Positions 33,568-43,672 are shown, counted from the first letter of the stretch. The stretch: 64,000 bases of DNA from JAJDAH01 sp964487605 (GCA_964487605.1 CAZARU010000026.1:1-64000), one strand, 5' to 3'. Translations and numbers: made by a program. Notes: generated by a model from the sequence alone, not told the origin.

Positions 33568-34823
33568 ACGACGCACCGCGTGCGAAGGCGCGCGTCTCCC
33601 CCGGGCGGTACTCCGACGTTCGCCGCGCAACGCTCGAGCTGGTTCAGCCGCTCTCCGTCGAGGACATGGTCGCTCAATCCATGCCCGACGCCAGCCCGGC
33701 GAAGTGGCACCTCGCCCACACGACGTGGTTCTTCGAGACGTTCGTGCTCGAGCGATGGGTTCCCGGGTACCAGCCGTTCGACCCCGCGTTCCGGCACCTC
33801 TACAACTCCTACTACCACGGCGTCGGCGAGCAGTTCCCGAGGCCCCTACGGGGACTGCTCACTCGCCCGTCCGTCGATACCGTCCGCGCCTACCGCGATC
33901 ACGTGGACGCTGCGGTCGCCCGCCTGCTGACCGAGGATCGACCCGACGTCTCGCGGGTGGTCGAGCTCGGCCTGCACCACGAGCAACAGCACCAGGAGCT
34001 CCTCCTCACCGACGTCTTGCACCTGCTCTCGTGCAACCCGTCGCGCCCCGCCTACCAGGCGGTCGTCGACCACGAAGGTGAGGCTGCCGGCACGGAGGCG
34101 CCGCCGAGCGCCTGGGTCGCGTTCGACGAGTGCGTGAAGACCGTTGGCCATGCGGGCGATGGGTTCCATTTCGACAACGAGGCGCCCGCGCACCGCGTGC
34201 TCGTGCTCGCGTTCGAGCTTGCAGACCGGCTGGTCACGAATCGCGAGTTCATGGCCTTCATCGACGATGGCGGCTACCAGCGGCCGAACCTCTGGCTCGA
34301 TGCGGGGTGGGCGGCAGTGCGGCGCGAGCACTGGACCATGCCCGCCTACTGGGGCCGCGAATCCGGCAGCTACTCGCAGTTCACGCTGCGAGGGGAGCAG
34401 CCGCTCGCTCTCGACGCTCCGGTCTGCCACGTCAGCCACTTCGAGGCGGACGCCTTCGCTCGCTGGGCGGACGCCCGCCTCCCGACGGAGTTCGAGTGGG
34501 AGGTCGCGAGTGCCGCGGCGGGCGCCGTCTGCAACCTTCGCGAACGTGGCACGCTCAGGCCGCTGGCCGCTCGTCGCGAGCCGGGCGTGCGGCAGATGAT
34601 CGGCGACGTCTGGGAGTGGACAGCGAGCGCCTACCTTCCGTACCCGGGCTACCGCCCCAGCGAGGGGTCACTCGGCGAGTACAACGGCAAGTTCATGAGC
34701 GGTCAGGTGGTGCTTCGCGGCGGCTCGTGTGCGACCCCCGAGAGCCACGTGCGTCCCACCTACCGGAACTTCTTCCCGCCCGAGGCGCGATGGCAGTTCT
34801 CGGGGATCCGCCTGGCGCGTTGA
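33564..34823 (+). CDS. egtB: Ergothioneine biosynthesis sulfoxide synthase EgtB-like
   Basis: 419 residues, the family length. EgtB is a non-haem iron enzyme that joins hercynine with gamma-glutamylcysteine or cysteine using O2. The N-terminal DinB-like helical domain supplies the iron ligands: a His in KWHLAHTTWFFE (49 or 52) and His139/His143 in LHHEQQHQE. The C-terminal formylglycine-enzyme fold shows NREFMAFIDDGGY, LPTEFEWEVA, GDVWEWTASAY and VLRGGSCATP. The usual partner EgtD (hercynine synthase) is not within the window. Its GTG overlaps the stop of the ferritin-like gene. The related selenoneine synthase SenA cannot be excluded by eye. Confidence 0.9.
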   Translation: MNDAPRAKARVSPGRYSDVRRATLELVQPLSVEDMVAQSMPDASPAKWHLAHTTWFFETFVLERWVPGYQPFDPAFRHLYNSYYHGVGEQFPRPLRGLLTRPSVDTVRAYRDHVDAAVARLLTEDRPDVSRVVELGLHHEQQHQELLLTDVLHLLSCNPSRPAYQAVVDHEGEAAGTEAPPSAWVAFDECVKTVGHAGDGFHFDNEAPAHRVLVLAFELADRLVTNREFMAFIDDGGYQRPNLWLDAGWAAVRREHWTMPAYWGRESGSYSQFTLRGEQPLALDAPVCHVSHFEADAFARWADARLPTEFEWEVASAAAGAVCNLRERGTLRPLAARREPGVRQMIGDVWEWTASAYLPYPGYRPSEGSLGEYNGKFMSGQVVLRGGSCATPESHVRPTYRNFFPPEARWQFSGIRLAR

Positions 34824-34938
34824 TCGGGGGCATCTGCGGCGCCCACGGCAGCCGCGCACCTTTACCTACACCGGCTTCCCGTGGCCCCGGCCATGCCGCC
34901 GCCGAACTTTCCTGCATCGCCGCACGTTCCCCTGAAGC

Positions 34939-34962
34939 CGTCGCGGATTTTTGTCCGCGACG
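34939..34962 (+). other. Perfect 9-bp hairpin between egtB and the copper protein gene
   Basis: CGTCGCGGA (34939-34947), loop TTTTTG, TCCGCGACG (34954-34962). It is followed by an AT-richer stretch but not by a T tract, so it is not a classical terminator on either strand. It may act as a transcript end for egtB or as a structure near the promoter of the next gene. Confidence 0.5.
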
Positions 34963-35068
34963 TAGAAGGTACCAGAAATCTCACTGAAATCGTTTCCCGG
35001 TTCGACCGACCAGCCGGAAGATGAACGCCGGTCGGGCGACCCCCGAGGGCCCGGCACTAGGAGGCGTG

Positions 35069-36259
35069 ATGTCCCGCATGTTCCAGTTCGTAGCCACGAT
35101 GTTCTTCGCGCTCGCGCTCGTCGCGTGCGGCGGTAACCCCGACGAAGGCGGCGGAGACGGCACCCCGTCCGGCGCCGGCGGCAGCAGCGCCTCGAACGAC
35201 GGCTGCACGGCGGCGCCCGACTGCGGCGGCTGCCAGCAGTGCTTCGACTCGTGCGTCTGCACGACGGGCGACGTCCAGGGCTGTGTCGCCGCGTGCAACA
35301 CGAGCGGCTCGGGCGGAAGCGGTACGGGTGGAAGTGGAACCGGCGGAAGCGGCGTGGGCGGCAGCGGTGTCGGCGGCAGCGCCGGTGTCGGCGGCGATCC
35401 GGGCGTGGGCGGCGCGGGTGGCGACCCCGGCGTCGGCGGTACCGGTGGTACGCCAGGCCTTCAGGTGAAGCAGACCAAGATCGTCACCATTCCCGTGTCG
35501 GTCGGCCCCGGTGAGGAAGTGTTCAGGTGCCAGAACTTCGCCAACCCGTTCGGTAACGCGGACGTTGCGGTGCTGAAGTCGGAGTCGTTCATGACCGGCG
35601 GCTCGCACCACATGTTCGTGTTCTACAACGACTTCAACGCCAACGGCGGCGTCGAGAACTGCAGCGGCCTCGAGTACGGCACGACGATTCACTCCGCGGC
35701 CCGCCCCCAGCAGAGCACGAAGTATCCGGATGGTGTGGCGCGCCTCGTCGCCGGGAACCAGGGCTTCCGCGTTCTGGTCCACTTCCTCAACACGACGCAG
35801 CAGGTGCAGAACCTCGAGATCACCGTCACGTTCGACTACATCGAGGATCGGTCGAGCATCAAGGCGATCGCCGGTTCGCTCTTCTTCAACAACGTGTTCG
35901 GCATCGGGATCAGCCCGTACTCGCCCGGGCAGGCGTCGCACCAGTGCGGCGTTCCGCGGGACATCGAGGTGCTCGGTTCTTCCAGCCACATGCACCAGTA
36001 CGGAACTCACTTCCTCGCGACGGTGAACGGCCAGAGCATCTACGAGACGACGGAGTGGTCCGAGCCGGAGATCAAGGTGTACACACCACCCATGAAGGTC
36101 GGTGCAGGAAGCATGATTCGCTGGACGTGCAACTATCAGAACACGACCGCCAACTATCTGAGCTTCGGTGACTCCGCGAAGATCAACGAGATGTGCATCT
36201 TCGCCGGCACCTACTACGCCTACGGTGGCGACGGCTCGACGGTAGGCTGCGTGTTCTGA
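35069..36259 (+). CDS. Copper type II monooxygenase-like (PHM/DBH fold) lipoprotein
   Basis: 396 residues. AGGAGG lies four bases before ATG 35069, with an in-frame GTG directly before it. Lipobox LVAC (Cys20), a Cys-rich patch (CGGCQQCFDSCVC), then a Gly/Ser repeat to residue 130. The rest matches copper monooxygenases of the peptidylglycine hydroxylase type. Site CuH would be His180-His181 (GGSHHMFVFY) and His238 (VLVHFLN). Site CuM would be His307 and His309 (SSHMHQYG) and Met375 (NEMCIF). All six copper ligands are therefore present, and O2-dependent hydroxylation at the cell surface is plausible. Substrate unknown. Confidence 0.85.
   Translation: MSRMFQFVATMFFALALVACGGNPDEGGGDGTPSGAGGSSASNDGCTAAPDCGGCQQCFDSCVCTTGDVQGCVAACNTSGSGGSGTGGSGTGGSGVGGSGVGGSAGVGGDPGVGGAGGDPGVGGTGGTPGLQVKQTKIVTIPVSVGPGEEVFRCQNFANPFGNADVAVLKSESFMTGGSHHMFVFYNDFNANGGVENCSGLEYGTTIHSAARPQQSTKYPDGVARLVAGNQGFRVLVHFLNTTQQVQNLEITVTFDYIEDRSSIKAIAGSLFFNNVFGIGISPYSPGQASHQCGVPRDIEVLGSSSHMHQYGTHFLATVNGQSIYETTEWSEPEIKVYTPPMKVGAGSMIRWTCNYQNTTANYLSFGDSAKINEMCIFAGTYYAYGGDGSTVGCVF
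35307..35460 (+). repeat. Gly/Ser/Thr-encoding degenerate repeat in the copper protein
   Basis: Short in-frame units of 9-15 bases encode GSGGSGTGG, GSGVGG and GDPGVGG. It forms the flexible spacer between lipid anchor and catalytic domain. Confidence 0.7.
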
Positions 36260-36284
36260 TCCGGACCTGGGGGGCTCGCTCGAA

Positions 36285-36319
36285 GGCCCGCGTTCCCATC
36301 CTCCTGGGAACGGCGGGCC
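36285..36319. terminator. Strong hairpin between convergent genes
   Basis: The 5' arm 36285-36298 (GGCCCGCGTTCCCA) pairs with 36305-36319 (TGGGAACGGCGGGCC) around the loop TCCTCC: 14 base pairs and one bulged base. It begins 25 bases after the stop of the copper protein gene and before the end of the convergent M23 gene. No T tract follows, as is common at high GC. Confidence 0.65.
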
Positions 36320-36358
36320 GTCGGCGTTTCCGGGGTGGTCGCGTCCGGCGCGCGGGCC

Positions 36359-38305
36359 CTACTCCTCGACCTCTCCGTCGTCCACGACGCGCTGCCGTTC
36401 CAGCAGCTCCTTGTCCGTCAGGTACACCGCCGACCCGGGCGAGGCGGGACGGGGCGCTGCGGCAGGGGACGAGGCGGCGGGCGGCTGAGCGGCCGCCGCC
36501 GCAGGTCCAGACGGCAAGGGCTCCGCGAGGCCGCCGTCCCCCTCGTCCATCGGGTCGTACACGGTCTCGGTCGGCTCTTCGCGAGGTGCCGTCTGCTCGG
36601 CGGGCAGCGCCGCGGGCAGAGGGATGGCGTCGAGCAGTCCGTCGTACTTGGCCTTGTGGGCGGCGAAGAGCGCGCGGTCGTCGGTCGGCAGGAGGGTCAT
36701 GCTGTCGAGGTGGAGCGACTCTGGGTCGATGAACTTGCCGTCGCGCTGCACCGAGAAGTGAAGGTGCGGCCCGGTCGATCGCCCCGTCGAGCCAACGTAG
36801 GCGAGCACCTGCAGCGACTTCACCTTGTCGCCCAGCGCGAGTCCGTCCTCGAACCGACTGCAGTGGGCGTAGCCGGTCTCGACGCCACCGGGGTGCTCCA
36901 CCTTCACCAGGTTGCCGCTGGCCCCCGCCCAGCCCAGGAAGCTGACGACTCCGAACGACGACGCGCGAATCGGCGTTCCCGCCGGCGCGCCGAAGTCCGT
37001 TCCGTTGTGCGGCATGACCTTCTTCAGCACCGGGTGCAGGCGTTTCGGGTTGAAACGCGACGTGATGGGTGCGCCCTTGATGGGTGAGCGCCAGCCGCCC
37101 TCGTGGAGCGAGCGCCCCTTCGCGTCGAAGTATCCGCGCGACTTGGGACCACGGAAGTAGTAGATGCGCAGCGGCTCTTCCTTGGGATCGGCGGGAACGT
37201 ATTCTATGGCCTCGACACCTGCGTAGCGGGCGAACTCACCGAGCACCGTGACCTCCTGCGCGATCACGCGGAGCCGGTCTCCCTTGCGCATCATGGCGAT
37301 GCTGGTGAAGCCCTCGAGGGCGCGGCCCACGACGTCGTCGATCCCGCTCTCGAACCCGACCTGCTTCGCGGACTCGGTGAAGCTCTCTCCATCCAGCAAG
37401 AACGCCGCCGACCACTGTTCGACGCGGCGCTCCAGATTCAGCTTGCTGCTCTCGAGGAGACCACTCGTCGGATTCTCCTTCGCCTGGTAGACCTCTTCCT
37501 TGCTGACGACGTACTCGAACGCCTTCAGGCGCTTCGAGCTGCGGTCCACCAGGGCGATGAACTGATCGTTCGGCCCGCACTTGTCCAGGTTCCTCAGTCC
37601 CTTGAGGGCGGTCAGCGCGCGGTACGCCTGGGCCTTCTGCAGCCCCGCGTCCTGGATGACCTTGAGGAACGGCGCGCGACCGATGGTCCCCTGCAGGATC
37701 CTTCCGCCGGGTTCGCCCTTCGCATCCGCGATCCGCCAGGGCCCCGGGATCTTCTTGCGAGTCCGAAGGACCGGCGGCGGTGCGGGCGCCGGATCCGCCA
37801 CGGCCTCGGGCGCCGACGATTCGCTCGGCGGGCTGGGTGGCGACGAGCGTCGCGGGTCGAGCTGGATGAGCACTGCGACGATGGTGGCGATCGTCGCCAG
37901 CCCGAGCAGCGCGCCGAACACGGCGACCAGGTTCGGCGAAAGCGGAGCCCTCAGGCCGGGTACGGGCGCCGACGGCGCACGCCTCGACGGAGCGATGCGG
38001 TCCAGCTCGCCCTCGAGGGCACTCAGCGGGCCTCCATCGTGCTGCCCGATTTCGTCGAGGCCCGCGGAGGCGGCCGATCCTCGGTCGCGGTGCCGTCGGG
38101 CCCGCTCGAGGAGCCGCTCGCGCACCTCGGGGCCGCGCGTGGGCGTCGCGTCGGCGCGCTCCCCGGCTCCGTCCCGCCCTGCCCGCGCGGTGGCCTGCTC
38201 GGGCTCGAGCTCGACCTCCGGCTCCGGGACTCCGTCCTCGCGCACCGACGGGTCGGTGATGCGACCCAGCAGGCGCGGTCCCCCGGGGTCCGGTCCGGCC
38301 GCCAC
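36359..38305 (-). CDS. Membrane-anchored M23 metallopeptidase (murein hydrolase)
   Basis: 648 residues if it starts at GTG 38305, which I prefer because a TACCTC box ends six bases before it; GTG 38329 is an alternative. A cytoplasmic Arg/Glu-rich N-terminus, one membrane helix (LVAVFGALLGLATIATIVAV) near residue 125 and a Pro/Ser linker lead to an OapA/SpoIIQ-like middle region. The M23 domain has HNGTDFG (zinc His and Asp) and GPHLHFSV (HxH). Both zinc motifs are intact, so it is probably an active endopeptidase cleaving peptidoglycan cross-links. A Pro/Ala tail follows. Confidence 0.9.
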   Translation of the reverse strand: MAAGPDPGGPRLLGRITDPSVREDGVPEPEVELEPEQATARAGRDGAGERADATPTRGPEVRERLLERARRHRDRGSAASAGLDEIGQHDGGPLSALEGELDRIAPSRRAPSAPVPGLRAPLSPNLVAVFGALLGLATIATIVAVLIQLDPRRSSPPSPPSESSAPEAVADPAPAPPPVLRTRKKIPGPWRIADAKGEPGGRILQGTIGRAPFLKVIQDAGLQKAQAYRALTALKGLRNLDKCGPNDQFIALVDRSSKRLKAFEYVVSKEEVYQAKENPTSGLLESSKLNLERRVEQWSAAFLLDGESFTESAKQVGFESGIDDVVGRALEGFTSIAMMRKGDRLRVIAQEVTVLGEFARYAGVEAIEYVPADPKEEPLRIYYFRGPKSRGYFDAKGRSLHEGGWRSPIKGAPITSRFNPKRLHPVLKKVMPHNGTDFGAPAGTPIRASSFGVVSFLGWAGASGNLVKVEHPGGVETGYAHCSRFEDGLALGDKVKSLQVLAYVGSTGRSTGPHLHFSVQRDGKFIDPESLHLDSMTLLPTDDRALFAAHKAKYDGLLDAIPLPAALPAEQTAPREEPTETVYDPMDEGDGGLAEPLPSGPAAAAAQPPAASSPAAAPRPASPGSAVYLTDKELLERQRVVDDGEVEE

Positions 38306-38311
38306 GCGAGG

Positions 38312-38317
38312 GAGGTA
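38312..38317 (-). promoter_or_regulatory. Possible extended -10 (TGC-TACCTC) before the M23 gene
   Basis: On the minus strand TACCTC, preceded by TGC, ends six bases before the GTG at 38305. Weak final C. It supports 38305 as the start, because the alternative GTG at 38329 would lie upstream of the box. Confidence 0.3.
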
Positions 38318-38432
38318 GCAGTCAGCCACAGGGGCGGCAAGCAGGCGGTTTCGCGAGGAAACGTACCCCCGGTGCCGCGCCGGAATCTCGGGCCTTGGCC
38401 CCCTCGGCCGTTTGTGGCGACACTCGTGGGCC

Positions 38433-39158
38433 ATGGACGATCACGTCAAGCAGCTCTTGCTGCTCGGCCGCGAGCACTTCCAGAAGCGGGAGTTCGAGAA
38501 GGCCGACTACCTGCTCCGCCAGGTGATCGACCGGACCGATCGCTACGCCGACGTGTTCGACATGCTCGGCGTCATCGCCCACAGCCGGGGGGATTTCGCG
38601 GCAGCCGAGGATTTTTTCGAGCGCGCGGTCGCCTTGAACCCGAACTACACCGAAGCGCAGCTCAACCTGATGGTCACGTACAACGACCTAGGGAAGTACG
38701 ACGCGGCACGCAAGATCTACTCGAGCATCCGCAGTCGCAGCGAGGAACAGGGCGCCGACCCCTTCGCCCGCGGTCGTATCGCGAACATGCACGCCGAGAC
38801 GAGCCAGGCTTATCAGGACGCTGGGATGATCCGGGAAGCGGTCGCCGAGCTCGAGAAGGCGGTCGCCCTCTGCCCGACGTTCGCGGACCTGCGCACGCGC
38901 CTCGGCGTGCTCTACCGCGACAGCGGCGAGCCGGGTCGTGCGCGCGAGCAGTTCGAGATCGCCAAGGAGGCGAACCCCGGGTACGCCCAGGCCCGCGTCA
39001 TGCTCGGCGTGCTGCTGCTCTCGGCGGGCTCGGTGGACGACGCCATCGCGGAGTGGGACGCCGTGCTCGCGGCCGACCCGGACAACAAGAGCGCCCAGAT
39101 GTACCTTCGCATCGCGAAGGCTCAAAAGAACAAGGCTTCGAAGCCACCGCCCGCGTGA
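38433..39158 (+). CDS. TPR-repeat protein
   Basis: 241 residues from ATG 38433 (MDDHVKQLLLLGREHFQKRE). Five to six TPR units cover the whole chain, for example FEKADYLLRQVIDRTDRYAD, AAAEDFFERAVALNPNYTEA and VDDAIAEWDAVLAADPDNKS, ending in a Lys-rich tail. No signal peptide, so a cytosolic scaffold. Its stop overlaps the GTG of the DUF2062-methyltransferase (GTGA), so the two are co-translated. The domain order recalls TPR proteins of the gliding and pilus machinery, but no specific family is certain. Confidence 0.85.
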   Translation: MDDHVKQLLLLGREHFQKREFEKADYLLRQVIDRTDRYADVFDMLGVIAHSRGDFAAAEDFFERAVALNPNYTEAQLNLMVTYNDLGKYDAARKIYSSIRSRSEEQGADPFARGRIANMHAETSQAYQDAGMIREAVAELEKAVALCPTFADLRTRLGVLYRDSGEPGRAREQFEIAKEANPGYAQARVMLGVLLLSAGSVDDAIAEWDAVLAADPDNKSAQMYLRIAKAQKNKASKPPPA

Positions 39159-40229
39159 GGCCCGCGCGGCCCTCGCGCTTCAGGGCGCTGTGGCGAAGGC
39201 TGCGCGGCTCGCGCCGCACGCCGGGGCGAGCGGGTGCCGCCGTGGGTGCCGGGCTGTTCGTCGGGTCGCTGCCGCTCTACGGGCTTCACCTCCCGCTGCT
39301 CCTCGCCGTGTGCCTTCCCGCTCGCCTCGACGCGGTCGTCGCTTATGCCGTGGCGTGCTTCAACAACCCGTTGACGGCGCCCTTCCTGCTCGCGCTCCAG
39401 GTCGAAGTGGGCTCGCTCGTGCTCACGGGTGAGCATGCGGCGTTCGACGTCGAGCGCGCTCGAGCGGTGGGTGTGGGTGGCTTCGCCGTCCAGGGGGCCG
39501 TGGGCGCGGTCGTCGTCGCCGTGTGCCTGGCCGTCGTCGGCGGCGGCGTCGTCTCCCTGGCGCTCCGGGCGCGGCGCGCCTCGGTCGATCCCCTCGACGA
39601 GGCGCAGCGTCGGACCGTCGCGCGATACGTCGCGGCGGGTACGGCGAACCGCGCGTACGTTTCGACCAAGCTCGCGACCGACCCGCTGGTGCGTGATCTC
39701 GCGCGGCTCGCACCGCTCGGGGAGGTCGTCGACCTGGGCTGCGGACGCGGCCAGCTCGTCCTGGCGCTCGTCGATGCCGGCGCCGTGACGAGCGTGCGTG
39801 GTTTCGACTCGGACGGACGCAAGGTGGCGATCGCGCAGGCCGCGGGCGGCACCGACGGCGAGTTCGTGGTCGCCGACGTGCGGAGCCTCGACCTGCCCGC
39901 CGCCGACACCATCCTCCTGATCGACGTCCTGCACTACCTCACGCTCGACGAGCAGGATGCGGTCCTGCGAATGTCAGCCGCGGCTCTGCGGCCCGGCGGG
40001 CGCGTCGTCGTTCGGGAGCTCGACGGCTCCGCCCGGGGGTACTCGCTCCTCGGGCGCCTCGCTGAACGGGTCGCGATGGTCACGGGGTACAACCGCGGTC
40101 GCGTGCTCACGGTGCGTCCCATCGCGGAGATCGTCCGCGTGCTCGAAGCGGAAGGGCTCGACGGCTCCCACCTCGTCGGTGACGGTGGCTCGTTGCTCGG
40201 CAACGCCATCGTCGTCGGCGTGCGGCCCG

Positions 40230-40243
<14 letters not shown>
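39155..40243 (+). CDS. DUF2062 domain fused to a SAM-dependent methyltransferase
   Basis: 362 residues, GTG start coupled to the TPR gene. Residues about 20-140 are a DUF2062-type membrane domain: GAGLFVGSLPLYGLHLPLLL, then ACFNNPLTAPFLLALQVEVG and a second hydrophobic hairpin. Residues 145-355 are a class I methyltransferase with motif I DLGCGRGQL at 193-201, VRGFDSDG, a central ILLIDVLHYL and ALRPGGRVVVREL. Free-standing DUF2062 proteins and methyltransferases are common. The fusion suggests methylation of a lipid or membrane-bound substrate. The last 14 bases overlap lipB, which is convergent. Confidence 0.87.
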
Positions 40244-40960
<717 letters not shown>

Positions 40961-40964
<4 letters not shown>

Positions 40965-42157
40965 CCGGTCGGGCCGTCCGGGGGTGTGCCGCTGGATTCG
41001 CTGGCGGTGTCCGCGGGAGCATCGGCGGCGGCGTCGCCGCGAACGTCCGCGTCCGTGGCCGCGTCGCCGGCGTCGGACGCTCCGCCGTCGGGCGGGGTGC
41101 ACGGGAACGGTCTGGGACTACCCCCGTCGACCGTGGGCTGCACACCATCGAGCACCAGCGGCACGCGGTGCCGGTACGCCGCCTGCGGCACGCTGAAGGC
41201 GCGTCGCCTCGTGCCGCCGTCCGCCGACGCGTGCAGCGCTCCCGGCGGCGTGCCCGCGCCCACGCCGAGGCCGAAGTCGTCGAGCACGACCTCGAGGAAG
41301 CGGTTGCCGCCGCCGATCACCAGGCCGCGTATCGCGCCGTCCACCCGCGGCGCGAGGCAAGGCGAAGCGCCTCGACCCACCATCACGTCCCCTGCAGGGT
41401 CGGCGTAAGCACGGAACACGGTAGGTCCCTCGCCGTCGTCTGCTGCGACGAGCGCGCCGTCGATGGAGACCTCCACCGTCAGCTCGCGGACGGCGACGAG
41501 TGGAACGGACACGCTCTTGCCGGTTCCGAGCGAGAGGTTCTGCGCGCGCAGCCTGGGTCGGGGTGCGAGCAACTCGGCGGCTTCGTGGCCCCCGAGCCAC
41601 ACGCCCGGGGCCAGGCTCGCAGAGGGGCCGTCCCGGAAGACCAGTCGCAGGTAGATCGTGCTCGGAAGATCGTCGAGCCGGATCATGGGAACCGGCTCGT
41701 GAAGACGGACGGGGCCCGGGTTCGTGAACGCCGCGATCGGCGTCAGCGCCGTTCCGTCGGGATTCGTCGGGTCGGGCCTGTCGAACGCCTCGACGACCAG
41801 GTCGCCCGTGAGATCGAAGTCCGGATCGACCTCCGGCGTCAGCGGCTCCGGGTCGAGGGCAATGCAGATCGCTGCCCGCGCGGGATCTTCGGGCGGCTCG
41901 CAGGGCGGCAGGCCGCCCGTTCCGCCCGTTCCGCCGCCCGTAGCCCCGGCCCCGCCGAGGCCCCCCGCGCCCACGCCCGCGCTCCCACCGGCCCCGGAGG
42001 CATCCGGTGTGACGCCGCCGACGCCACCGGCGGGTGACGCCCGGCCGGCGCCCGCGCTGCTGCTGCTGCAGGCCGCCGCCCCGGCGGTGAGCGTGAGCGC
42101 TGCGAGCAACGCCAGCGTACGCGTGGTGTTCACGCCTCCGCCGGCACGCCGGGTCAC
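40961..42157 (-). CDS. Lipoprotein with Gly linker, function unknown
   Basis: 398 residues from GTG 42157, which overlaps the HD-GYP stop (GTGA) and has GAGGAA eight bases upstream; a second GTG at 42133 is possible. The signal carries Arg-Arg and ends AGAAAC. Next come a Gly/Ala linker to about residue 85, a mature domain with PCEPPEDPARAAICIALDP, several beta strands (STIYLRLVFRDGPSASLAPG, RELTVEVSIDGALVAADD) and an Ala/Asp tail. It looks like a beta-sandwich surface protein. It is sandwiched by coupling between the HD-GYP regulator and lipB. Confidence 0.78.
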
Positions 42158-43653
42158 TCCGGGACTTCCTCGCCTTGGTCGCGGCGCTCGGTCTGAAGGT
42201 CCTCGATGCGGCTCGTGAACTCGCCCGCGACGTCGGGGTCGAACTGGGACCCCGCGCAGCGCGTGATCTCGTTCACCGTCACCTCGTGCGGCACCGCGCG
42301 TCGATAGGCGCGGTCGGTGGTCATCGCGTCGTAGGTGTCCGCCACCGAGATGATCCGAGCGATGAGAGGGATCTCCTGGGACGCGAGGCCGAGCGGGTAA
42401 CCGCGTCCGTCCCACCGCTCGTGGTGGAGGTGAACTCCGGGGATCACCGGCTCCAGAAACTTGATGGGATCGAGGATCTCGCGCCCGTACACGGGGTGTT
42501 TCTTGAAAATCTCGTACTCGCTCTGGGTCAGCTTGCCCGGCTTGTTCAGGTTGATGACGCAGCCCACCTTGCCGATGTCGTGCATCAACGCCGCCTGGCG
42601 CACGATCTCGACCTGGTCGGGTCCTAGGCCCAGCCAGCGCGCGAGCGCCGCGGCGTATCGCGCCACGCGCTCGCTGTGCCCCGCGGTGTAGCGATCCATC
42701 TTGTCGATCGTGCGGGCGAGGCTCTCGATGGTCTGCTGAAACGTCGCCTGAAGGTCCTCGTACAGGCGCGCGTTCTCGATGGCGGCTGCGGCGCGCGACG
42801 CGATGATCGAGAGGAGCTTTCGCTGTCCCTCGTCGAAGCGTTTGCCCGCGGTGAGGGAGACGACGGCGATCCAGCCGAGCAGGCGTTCTCGCATCTTGAG
42901 CGGGACGCAGGCCATGCTCGTGACGGCGCGACCGGGCAACTCCGAGAAGAGCTCCGCGGCTCGGCCGGCGTGCTCGACGATGGGCTCGCCCTTCCCGAGG
43001 CGGCGGACGACCTCGGCGGCGTCCAGCTTTCCGCAGCTCACGCCCTCGCCCAGTGTCGGCGTCTTGTGGTGGCCGCGCTCGAAGAAGCCACCCTCGCCGT
43101 CGTCCAGCCACGTGGAGACGAAGTCCGCACGCACCTCGTGCAGAGCGCTGTCGTCCACGGTCTCCATCACCTCGTCCAGAGAGAGACTGGCGGCGATGGC
43201 CTCGCTCACCTTGTACAGCGAGAGCGCCTCGCGAAGGCGCAGGTTCTCTGCCGCCAGGCGCTGCTTCTCCAGACCGCGCTGCACGATGTGGACGATCTCT
43301 TCCACCTTGAACGGCTTGAGGATGTAGTCGTAGGCACCGCGCTTCATCGCGTCGATGGCCGTCTCGACCGTCCCGAACCCGGTCATGATCACCGTGAGCG
43401 TGTCGGGGTAGGCCCGAGCGACTTCGCGCAGCAGCTCGAGACCTCCCATCCGGGGCATCTTGAGGTCGCTGATGACCATGTCGTAGCGCGCGCGCTTCAG
43501 CTCTGAGACGGCGGCATTCCCGTCCTCGGCGGTGCGCACGACGTACCCCTCCATGCCGAGGAAGTCCGCCAGGATGTCGCGGATGAACTTCTCGTCGTCG
43601 ACGACGAGCACGCGGGGCTTCTCGTCCAGCGCCTTGGCCTCGGCTTCGACCAT
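42154..43653 (-). CDS. Response regulator with GAF and HD-GYP domains (c-di-GMP phosphodiesterase)
   Basis: 499 residues. Receiver domain at about 13-130 (VLVVDDE, phospho-Asp63 in ISDLKMP, MTGFGTVETA, and Lys in ILKPF). A GAF domain at about 145-295 is followed by HD-GYP at about 305-480, with the metal site ALMHDIGKVG and the signature HHERWDGRGYP intact. It should hydrolyse c-di-GMP under two-component control. No adjacent histidine kinase. A TAGGCT box lies 13 bases before the ATG. Downstream genes (lipoprotein, lipB) are translationally coupled to it. Confidence 0.94.
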   Translation of the reverse strand: MVEAEAKALDEKPRVLVVDDEKFIRDILADFLGMEGYVVRTAEDGNAAVSELKRARYDMVISDLKMPRMGGLELLREVARAYPDTLTVIMTGFGTVETAIDAMKRGAYDYILKPFKVEEIVHIVQRGLEKQRLAAENLRLREALSLYKVSEAIAASLSLDEVMETVDDSALHEVRADFVSTWLDDGEGGFFERGHHKTPTLGEGVSCGKLDAAEVVRRLGKGEPIVEHAGRAAELFSELPGRAVTSMACVPLKMRERLLGWIAVVSLTAGKRFDEGQRKLLSIIASRAAAAIENARLYEDLQATFQQTIESLARTIDKMDRYTAGHSERVARYAAALARWLGLGPDQVEIVRQAALMHDIGKVGCVINLNKPGKLTQSEYEIFKKHPVYGREILDPIKFLEPVIPGVHLHHERWDGRGYPLGLASQEIPLIARIISVADTYDAMTTDRAYRRAVPHEVTVNEITRCAGSQFDPDVAGEFTSRIEDLQTERRDQGEEVPE

Positions 43654-43666
43654 GTGATGCCGCGCC

Positions 43667-43672
43667 AGCCTA
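43667..43672 (-). promoter_or_regulatory. Predicted extended -10 (TGT-TAGGCT) before the HD-GYP gene
   Basis: On the minus strand TAGGCT, preceded by TGT, ends 13 bases before the ATG at 43653. Transcription would start a few bases upstream of the ATG, giving a very short leader without a ribosome site. Confidence 0.4.

Noticed and set aside
34939..34962. Hairpin as a classical rho-independent terminator of egtB
   Set aside because: The stem is perfect but no T tract follows on the plus strand; the T run is in the loop.
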